This document shows positions 56,434 to 64,000 of a DNA stretch of 64,000 nt, in pieces. The DNA is from Massospora cicadina (taxonomy: Eukaryota; Entomophthoromycota; Entomophthoromycetes; Entomophthorales; Entomophthoraceae). The notes under the pieces were generated by a model that was not told where the DNA came from, searched no databases, and worked only from the letters and a program-made list of their open reading frames with translations. Numbering within the stretch: position 1 is the stretch's first letter; every line of letters starts with the position of its first letter. The stretch covers positions 186,001 to 250,000 of the forward strand of contig JAKSZP010014467.1 in the NCBI GenBank assembly GCA_022478985.1, written 5' to 3'. Both the position numbers and the translations under genes were made by a program.

Positions 56434-57269
56434 CTTTTTTTCCAAAGTGGCCCACTCACTCAGGGGATGCAAATGGAAGGGATTGAGCCAATTGAAAAAA
56501 ATTATATATTATGTTCATAGGGCGCATTGCCAGGCAATCAGTATAATCTAGTTCTTTAGTGCTTGAGACTTTTTCTCATGGTTCCAAGCATGTCCAAGTG
56601 TGTTGAAGCCTTTGATATTCTTAACAATGGCTGTTCTTAAGCACACTAAGCTCTTTCTAACCTCTGCTGACAACAATAAGGCTAAGTATTAACCTTTGAC
56701 AATAGATTTCTATATTTGATGTACTAGCACCAAATAAGATTAACAATAAAGGCAGACTATGTGAAATAAGTTATTGTACTTTTAAAAGATAAAGTATATA
56801 TAGTGCTTAAATGATTTGGGGTGCTTAAAGTAGGACTTGATTTTTATCTGGTCAATCTCCTTATCATAAGGTAATTTTGCATTTATAACCTGGTTTTAGT
56901 GTCAGTGGGGTCCAATTCCTTTATTTTTTCCTGATCTCTAAGTTTCTTTCCAAAATTATACTGTGGAGCTCTGGCCTGTTTTAAATTCATGACTTCTGTT
57001 CTGAGACTGTTTCTCCTGATGTTTCTATGGCCCATGTGGCTCTTGCAGCTTCATGTGTATCTTGGTCATCTCAACCAAAGTTTTTTTGGAATTAGTTTGC
57101 TTCCTGTTTTGGTAATAAAAATCATTAATCAGCTCTGTATGAATGGGAAGTTTCTCTTTAGATGAGAATTTTTGTGATTTGTCTATCATTAGAAGTAAAA
57201 CTAAAAGGAATAAAAGAGGGTTTCTTTGGAGGCATCATTTGTAATTTCATGAACATCTTCTTTTAGACA
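56434..57269 (-). repeat. Element F right (5') LTR
   Basis: About 836 bp, homologous to 8148-8830 plus 17889-18010. The end at TTTTAGACA (57269) is placed by the CA terminus. The left edge could lie up to 14 bp further right. Confidence 0.72.
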
Positions 57270-60200
57270 TTTATTTATACTGGTACATCATCTGATGCCA
57301 TGGTAATTGGATATCAAATTTAGTTGACAATTAGGGATTATAAAGCCTTAGTTATAAAGAATTTTAGACAATTGAAGCCTATATTAGAGCCTCAAAATTT
57401 AAAATTTATATTGATTGCTAGTAATATTAGTAGAGACTCAATTATTATTTTGACCAGCTAATTTATTAGTACCAATATTAGTATAGTGTAGATTGGGTTT
57501 TCTTTAAAGGGGGTTTTGCATAGATTAAATATGAACCCTTAATTTGACCCTTTCTCAACGCTGAAAATGTTGCAGATACTTGTATACTTAATTTGAGGCA
57601 AAGGACAACCACCTAGGACCAGAGAATTAAAGCTGACATATTATGTGAAGTTAGTTGAATTAACTATGTGAATAACAGAAGATCAGTATTAAGGATCTTG
57701 AATAATTACTAAATCAAAAAAGGTTTTTTATGTTATTTTAATAATAAAAAACAAGTTATGAAAGGAGTGAATTTAAGTAGCTAAGGGAAGATCTTTGCTA
57801 GTATTTTTGACATCTGACAATTTTGAGTTATCTGGAGCATCACATGATAGGATTTTGTGGAGACCATCAGGTAGCAACTATTTGGGTGAGTCAGCTCCTT
57901 AGCCTTTGCTTATTTAACTTAGGTAATAAATTTTGTCCAAGTTGCTAATTAGGAGTTGTGTGTAATGTAGTGAGACACCAAAGTTAAATTTGATGTAGAG
58001 AGCTAAATTATATCCTCATTGAGTGACTTTTCTCTCACTTGGTATTCTATTAAGTTTCTATGGGTGAAACTACTGTTTTCTTCACTCATAGATTCTTTGT
58101 TTGGGTACTCTGTCACCACTTTGGCAAAATCACATCTGTTGGATTCTTTGATTAAAAAGCAACAAAGACTAGTTCTAATTCAACCTTGTGAAGTTCAATC
58201 TTAATAAGGCATCCTCCTTGTGAGTGCCTTTTCCAAGCATATCTTAAGACTAGTTACTGGCAATGCTGCTCCAAACTTATTCCAGACTGGTTACTGAAGA
58301 CATTTAAAATAGTATAAAAGTGAAACACAAGGACAAACATAAGATTATGTGATAAACTAGTTGAGTTTAATAAAGATTAAAGTGTTTTTAAACTATTAAT
58401 GTTCTTTAAAAAGCTGGTTTAGAAATAAGGGAATTAGGGTTTTGTCAAACTCTACATTTATCAAGAACTATACATCAACTGCTTTTTTATTTTACCTTTC
58501 TTTGTAGATTCCATTTGCTCAAACTCCATGATACAGGTTCTTTGTATCAGAATATTTCTGACAACCAGAAAGTTAGATATCTCATTATTTAATCTTAGCT
58601 TCTTGTTCTGTAATGGAGCCCTTGGTATCTACTAAAAGGTTATTGCTTTGATTATATATACTTAACTGAGGTTTGGGTGGTAGTGCCAAATTATGGCATC
58701 AAGATCCAGTGACCCATTTGTTCTTTAAAATTATATGTTTGCCTAATTTGTTAATATTCAAGTCAGATGAAGCTTTAATGATGAAGCTTGTCTCAAGCAG
58801 AGCATTGGTAATTTGACCATTATCAACTGCATCATTTTGAGTTTGGCCATTGTTGGCAGCTATCAAATAATTTTTCACGTGGTATAAAAGGGATTTGACT
58901 GACATTATCATAACCTTCAGTCATCAAATAATCTCATCCTTCAGCTATAAAAAAGGATTCAGTTGTTTGTAAGATATTTCAGTTGTTGATGGCTATAGAA
59001 AAGGCTTGATTGTCCTCATCCATGACTTAAATTTTCTCTATAATTATTTTACATAACTTGTTGATTTTTGTTAGAGATCCAGCATTGGCTAAGAGATCAC
59101 CAGCTAATAAACTCAGGCTTCCATCTATGATAGGGTGGTATTATGAGCTAGTGATCCAATAAAGTTTGCAGAATGTATCTATCAACAATATGTATTAACA
59201 TGGTATTGTCTTTTTCAAGGTATCCAGGTGAATTACTTTAAAAAAATTTCAGAAAAAATTTTATTAGGCAGGGCAATGCCTTTTGTCAACGTTGATTAGC
59301 TAAGGTATTGTTAGTAGTATAAAATGTGAGATATAGTGGTCTTATAAAAATTGTTAGGGGTATTTTAATGGTATGCCCCTAAAGGTAAAATCATCTAGAG
59401 ATTATCTCTGAGGTGGTCATCTTTTTAAACAATTTCTCAGATTAGTAATATCTTGATATCAAAAATTACTTATAAAAATATGGCCCTTAGTTAACCATAT
59501 TATATTTTCATATAGTATCAATAATTTTTAGGATCTCTTTTATGTTACTAAAGATCTTTCCGTATCAAGTAATATTGATAATAAAATATTCTAGATATTA
59601 CTATATACTAATGCAATGGAAACTTAAGTGTATATAATTCAACTTTTAGGATCTAGATATTGCCTCTCAGCCTAAAAAGTATTTATATATATATGACTTT
59701 TAGAGATAAAGTAATTGTATGCCTATTAAAAATTGTAGATATGTTTACTTTCATTCATGACTAATATATAATTGCAAAGCTGAAATTAATTATTCTTTAT
59801 TAGAAGAGAACTGATTACTATCTTTACCATATAAAATAAAAAGAAAATAAAGTTTTATATAGACTAAGGTTCTTACCAAGATTATCTTTGTTGCAGATAT
59901 TACATTAGACTATACCATATAAAAACAAAACATAAATTCTCAAGGTAAATTTAACAAAATAAGATGTTTTATCTGATAACTATAAGAAATACCTGGATAA
60001 ACTTGCATATATATTCATTTGTGTGTGAAAATATGATAATATTAATAAATATATTGCTATATCTCTTACTAGCATATTACTCTCTTTTTCAAATAAGATT
60101 CTAAATAAAATTTTATAAGATTGTGTGCATTAATATATTAATAATAACAGTAATAACATAAATAAATCTGATAGATATAAGAAATATGATTGATCACAAT

Positions 60201-60302
60201 AAGATATATATACCAAATGAGATAATTGATTAAATATTTTAAAAAGTAATTGAAAGATTATAACATAAGTGTATGCTCAAGTTTGAGCAAAAATTATTTT
60301 TA
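57270..60302. other. AT-rich intergenic DNA with a minus-strand relic
   Basis: Mostly AT-rich with no gene. Between about 58640 and 59030 the minus strand reads protein-like fragments separated by stops: MDEDNQAFSIAINN, DYLMTEGYDNVSQIPF, then an open frame 58699-58911 (QITNALLETSFIIKASSDLN). A charged fragment lies near 58010-58110. They look like the relic of one gene or Gag; not recognised. The first part may be the continuation of the J LTR cut by F. From about 59.3 kb the sequence becomes still richer in A and T. Confidence 0.4.
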
Positions 60303-61403
60303 TTATATAGGAAGGGGATTAGTAACAAGATAGTCTCTAAAGTATAGATTAAGAAGATCATAGCCCCAGATATAATTGTCACAACTTCTATCAGCAACAA
60401 AATTTGCTATATTGTGAGCGTGGGACACAAAGTCATAGGCATGTTCTGCTAAATGGGGTTGTGAGGCAACAGAAGCAGCTGCAGCACACATACCATAGAT
60501 AAGAAACTGCAGAGAGTAATCAGTTGATAAATTCGTCAAATCTGAGGTTATATCTTTTGGTATCAAGAGAAAAGTTGGATGAATAAATTGGTAGTAAAGA
60601 TTAAGCAAGGATATCTCAAGCTCAGTTAAGCTCATAATATGGTTTTCATCAGGTAAGGCAGATGAACAAGCTACTGGACTATGAGGTCTTGTTGAAAACT
60701 GACTGTTTGGTAAAGATTGGATGGTATAGGAGCTGCGAGAATTTGAGCTTAGTTGACTATTAGGCATCTCAGAAGCACTTTGTATAAAACTACTATTTGG
60801 AGTATAGTTATAATTTGTTGGAGAAAGGCTTGTTTTTTCTGATAGATCTGAGTTGATATTAACAGATTGAATATTGAGCCCATTAAATGCTCTTAATAAA
60901 CTTCCATTCGGTGAAGTTTCAGGTGTAAGCAAAGTATATGTATTAGGCAAAAATGAGTTCTTTAAAGAGTTATAACTATCAGAAGTCAAATTACTAGAAG
61001 CAATACTACCAGAAATAAAATTTCCAGATATAAAACCTCCAGTAGAATTAAACCTACTAGTAGTCGAATTACCAGAATAGCCAATATTATCATAACTGTT
61101 TTGTCTAGAGGAATCGTTAGTATATGATATAGGCGAATATGGTATAAAGTTAGAAAAACTATTGCTATTATCCTGCGTATAATATTGACTATCATGGGCT
61201 GAATAATCTGCTTCATTAGTTTGGCGAGGTTTGGGGCCTCTTTTGCGAACTGGATCATCATAGCTACAAATTTTTTCCCGGCGAACACAAGTGTGACAAC
61301 GTGGCTTTGTAAAATCACACTTTATCTTACGTTGTCTACATTGATCGCACGATCGTGGTTGGTTTTGAAATTCATTAATCAAGTCATGGCTATATTCAGG
61401 CAT
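60303..61403 (-). CDS. Zn2Cys6 zinc-cluster transcription factor, short form
   Basis: 366 codons, no intron seen. Residues 19-46 form the zinc cluster (C19, C22, C29, C36, C39, C46; C-x2-C-x6-C-x6-C-x2-C-x6-C), which binds two Zn ions and contacts DNA, usually CGG half-sites. A basic linker follows (RKRGPKPR, 53-60). Residues 65-245 are Ser/Asn/Thr-rich and low in complexity. From about 265 the fungal transcription-factor middle homology region begins (LEISLLNLYYQFIHPTFLLI). This region is normally 200 residues or more, but the protein stops about 100 residues into it, at NPLPI. It acts in the nucleus; target genes are unknown. Truncated gene or a natural short regulator. The only intact host-type gene in the window. 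Confidence 0.9.
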   Translation of the reverse strand: MPEYSHDLINEFQNQPRSCDQCRQRKIKCDFTKPRCHTCVRREKICSYDDPVRKRGPKPRQTNEADYSAHDSQYYTQDNSNSFSNFIPYSPISYTNDSSRQNSYDNIGYSGNSTTSRFNSTGGFISGNFISGSIASSNLTSDSYNSLKNSFLPNTYTLLTPETSPNGSLLRAFNGLNIQSVNINSDLSEKTSLSPTNYNYTPNSSFIQSASEMPNSQLSSNSRSSYTIQSLPNSQFSTRPHSPVACSSALPDENHIMSLTELEISLLNLYYQFIHPTFLLIPKDITSDLTNLSTDYSLQFLIYGMCAAAASVASQPHLAEHAYDFVSHAHNIANFVADRSCDNYIWGYDLLNLYFRDYLVTNPLPI

Positions 61404-62119
61404 CTAGAAAAAACAAAAATAGTTTATAAATAAAGCCTAATAAAAAATATGAGCACAGCCTATCTTAGAGAATAAAAATTTGGCTTGCCCAAATAATTTA
61501 AACGTTAAATTGATTGAAATATAACTTAAATTAACTAACTAATATTTATCCAATATGATAAACATATTAAAAATACCAAATAAGGTATATTATTAACTAA
61601 AAACGAAATTTTTTTAATTCCTGTTTAATAAAAACTATTATCTTAAACCATATACACTAATATAATATTGAAGAATAGTTATTAACTAAGTATAGTCACC
61701 CTTTTCAAATTAAACGTTAAATCAAAAACCTAATATAAAATGACAACTAATTTTAAAACTAATCGACTTTGATAGCTATAGTATATATTTTAAAATGAAA
61801 CTTCAAAATAAACTTAATATATACTTTCTAAAAAGAAAGTATAATTTTCAGGCACAAATAGTAATTGAGGTAAGTAAAACTAGGGACCAGTGCTAACAAA
61901 AATGCATGCGAGTAGAAAAAACTTGGGTTTAAATATAGTTTATGAGTTTTTATAAAAAAACTATAATGGATATAAAATGGTGAAATCGGTTATAAAATGT
62001 AACAAAGAAAGGATTCTAAAGAAATATAAAAGTTATATAAGGAAAAAATAGCTATACAGGATAGATAAATACTTAAGTAGAGTAATAGATAAGGAATAAA
62101 CTTAATAAGACTAGTACTT
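61404..62119. other. AT-rich upstream region of the transcription factor
   Basis: About 700 bp upstream of the gene's ATG (61403), very AT-rich, with A-runs directly before the start. It should contain the promoter, but no element can be named safely. No open frame of note. Confidence 0.4.
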
Positions 62120-62170
62120 TGGAAAGCGTAGCGGCCCCTTTTTGGGTTGGACACCACTAGTGCTAAAAAA
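62120..62170 (+). repeat. LINE-tail micro-insertion 5
   Basis: A 51-bp insert with the tail GGGTTGGACACCACTAGTGCT plus an A-run, cited in two parts GGGTTGGACA and CCACTAGTGCT, between copies of GACTAGTACTT (62109-62119 and 62171-62181). With 37100-37149 it is one of the two long copies; upstream of the common tail the two differ, except for a C/T-rich stretch. Confidence 0.85.
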
Positions 62171-62697
62171 GACTAGTACTTAGAAATAATATTATAGTAT
62201 CTGCCATAGTATCTATAACAAAGACAAAATATAAACTAGAGTACTTAAAATTAAACTCTTAGATGAATGGCCTCATAAGTCTTAAAGTTCCGGAGAAATA
62301 ATCTAGCAGTTACCTTGTAGCCTTTATGAAATTAAGGATTTATGTTATTTTATGAAGTCACTCTGCTTAATATATTATTCGATATCAATTAGGACACCAT
62401 TAAAACGAGCCATTTTTGGATGCTTAGTAACACTGGTGGAACCTGAGGTTCAACTCTGCTTGATTATTCAATGAATAATATATTAAATGCATTTAATTTT
62501 CATTGCCACAACTTTAAAAAGCATGGAGCAGGACTAATTGAGAAATTATATGACTAGTTTTGGCAAAAATATATAGAAACTAAATTCAGTTTACGCATCT
62601 CATATACCCTTTCTATAAAGTATAACGATTCACTATTGAGCAAGATAGCTTATTTAAGTAAACTTATACTTATAAGCCTCCATTTTTTACCAACAAT
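62171..62697. other. AT-rich intergenic DNA
   Basis: No gene, repeat pair or RNA signal was recognised. Confidence 0.4.
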
Positions 62698-62823
62698 TAT
62701 TCGAGGTGGGTCGACCTTGGGACAAATATACCACACCGAGAATTTTTCTAGCCAGTACAGGTTTCGAACTCAAAATCTGCACTAGGGGTGGAAGCAGTTT
62801 TACCCGCTCGGCTAACCACCCTT
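62698..62823 (-). mobile_element. tRNA-related SINE S1
   Basis: The minus strand begins GGTGGTTAGCCGAGCGGG: TAGCCGAGCGG is a perfect polymerase III box A (plus-strand 62803-62814). Box B GAGTTCGAAACC follows (62760-62771). The head resembles Leu/Ser-type tRNAs, but the T-arm cannot pair, so it is not a working tRNA. The 3' tail GGTCGACCCACCTCGAATAA matches SINE S2 and element K. Length about 126 bp. A target duplication is not obvious. It would be transcribed by RNA polymerase III and mobilised by a LINE that recognises this tail. Confidence 0.75.
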
Positions 62824-63529
62824 TCAAATTGACACTAATTGAATGTTATTTAATCTACTAAAGCTACAAGGGCTATACAAAGAAATAAACGGGTCAAAGG
62901 ATGTAAAACCTAAGGCCTGGTGTAGGTTTATAGCTGTATAAAAGTAGATTAGATGAAAACTACTTCTAGATTTTAACTATTTTTGTTAAAATAGGGATGT
63001 CAGCTATTAAATAAGCTATGCTTTATCTACTGATAGAGAAACAATATTTACAATACTCGACCACTGAATATGATAAAATTTGAATAAATATTCTCATTTA
63101 TACTGTGATAGAAAGTAGAGGTCAAGAAGTGCTGATCTAACTACATGTATGATTTTTACTGTGAAAGTTTTTTAATCGAGGCAATAATTTTCAAAACAAA
63201 ATTAGTAGCATAGTTAAAGCAAAGCGCTTTTTGGCTTGAGCTACTAGAAAATATATCGTCAATGAAAAGCTAGCTTGTACTAAGCAATAAGAGAAGTTAG
63301 ATCAAAATGCTCTTTTATATAATACTAATCTTATAATGAATTTCGTAATTTTAGCCATAAGCATGTTCTCTATTTAAAAATAGTTTTTAGCTTCTATAAA
63401 CTTTCTCAAAATAAATAAAAGCTTGCTAAAATAACTCTAATATATTGAGTACTAGTAAAAATAATTAGAAAAATATATCTATGATACTTTTTATTTTATC
63501 TTTATCACTAACAATAATAGATTTTATAA
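62824..63529. other. AT-rich intergenic DNA between two SINEs
   Basis: No gene or RNA gene recognised. Confidence 0.4.
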
Positions 63530-63807
63530 GGGAGGATACCCAAGTGGTAGAGTATGGACCCTCTACCACTGCCTCCCGAGTTCGATCCCGGTAATGGACT
63601 TTGGGTAGGGGACGATTTTGACTGTGTTGGTTTTGCGCGCCAATGCCCCGAACCGAGATAGCGAATAGCAAAGGCGGTCCATGGAGTTCCTGGCCTATCA
63701 TACGCCGCGCATGGAGGTTTTCCGGGTTTTATCCTCCTTTCCCATTTTCTTCACTTCCCTAATCAGTGCGGTATCGTCCCCAGGTCGGCCCACCTTGAAT
63801 AAAAAAA
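63530..63807 (+). mobile_element. tRNA-related SINE S2
   Basis: A GC-rich island of 278 bp in very AT-rich DNA. It starts GGAGGATACCCAAGTGGTAG with a box A-like TACCCAAGTGG (63537-63547) and box B GAGTTCGATCCC (63578-63589), then about 190 bp of tRNA-unrelated body and the tail CAGGTCGGCCCACCTTGAAT followed by seven or more A. The tail matches S1 and K. The minus-strand open frame 63465-63701 that crosses it is incidental. Target duplication not clear. Confidence 0.8.
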
Positions 63808-64000
63808 TATTGACACTATTCTATAAATTTCATTAACTATTTAGAGAATATATTCATAGTCTGTCACCGAAACGTTTTCTTCTAAATAAGAGGAATATGA
63901 GACCTTATTTGTAGGCCCTGTTACTAAAACACTTGTGCTAACTCATTTAGAATGTAAAGATCCATCCAATAATTTATTAAAAATTGTTTTTATTAATATT
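63808..64000. other. Right edge, nothing recognised
   Basis: AT-rich, no frame or repeat seen. Confidence 0.4.

Larger units (their letters stand above)
8148..57269 (-). mobile_element. Element F: outermost Ty3/gypsy element of the nested stack
   Basis: The right LTR (56434-57269) has a primer-site-like sequence beside it at 56416-56432, and to its left gag, protease and reverse transcriptase are readable on the minus strand down to 52859. Minus-strand RNase H and integrase remnants reappear at 19900-20950 on the other side of D. The homologous left LTR is split by H into 8148-8830 and 17889 to about 18010. The simplest reading is one old minus-strand element of roughly 8-9 kb expanded by later insertions. 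Target duplication is not clear (AGTAT versus TTTAT), so joining the two halves is inference from orientation and gene order. Confidence 0.65.

Noticed and set aside
59700..60302. A second exon completing the transcription factor
   Set aside because: No open frame with middle-homology features and no convincing intron signals in this very AT-rich stretch.
60986..61318. 110-codon hydrophobic minus-strand frame that could suggest a membrane protein
   Set aside because: Out-of-frame shadow of the zinc-cluster gene; its Ile/Leu richness comes from the Asn/Ser codons of the real frame.
62698..62823. Possible functional tRNA gene (good box A and box B)
   Set aside because: The acceptor and T stems do not pair and the sequence continues into a tail shared with S2 and K, so it is a SINE.

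Overview
The window looks like a repeat-rich, AT-rich fungal nuclear genome. The kingdom call rests on one zinc-cluster (Zn2Cys6) transcription factor, a fungal-specific family, on the minus strand at 60303-61403, and on the style of the Ty3/gypsy elements, one of which carries a chromodomain. tRNA-related SINEs and non-LTR insertions are also present. The lineage cannot be fixed from sequence alone. A transposon-inflated, AT-rich genome of the kind seen in Entomophthorales or rust fungi would fit, but that is only inference. No bacterial signal, CRISPR array, rRNA gene or functional tRNA gene was seen.

About 8.1-57.3 kb reads as one stack of LTR retrotransposons inserted into one another. 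I name the families by letter. F (minus strand) is outermost: 5' LTR at 56434-57269, and the homologous left LTR at 8148-8830, resuming at 17889 after an interruption. H (8831-17888, minus) splits that left LTR, and H itself contains G (9887-12642) and a solo LTR of family A (15084-16237). F's internal part holds I (21022-22298), a short non-autonomous element, and D (22318-52858, plus). D is split by K (26032-27456), an ORF-bearing non-LTR insertion, and by B (28120-50961, minus). B is split by C (29894-36261, minus, chromovirus), by solo LTR E (37346-38384) and by A (40543-49277, plus). Five-base target duplications are exact for A, C, E, G and solo-A and decayed for B and D. H, F and I lack a clear duplication.

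A second layer is non-LTR activity. Five tiny inserts (19-51 bp) end in the same 3' tail plus an A-run and sit between 11-15 bp duplications (777, 16135, 37100, 45555, 62120). Two tRNA-related SINEs (62698-62823 minus, 63530-63807 plus) share a different 3' tail with K, which suggests a common LINE partner.

The left edge (1-8147) is the decayed internal part of another minus-strand LTR element (J) with L (6662-7858), a second copy of the family of I. The right part (57.3-64 kb) is AT-rich intergenic DNA around the transcription factor, which is the only intact host-type gene found and ends unusually early. Almost all retrotransposon genes carry stops or frameshifts. C is the youngest-looking LTR element (LTRs differ at about 20 of 896 positions by eye) and the most unusual: it appears self-primed, has no recognisable gag, and has reading frames running through its LTRs.
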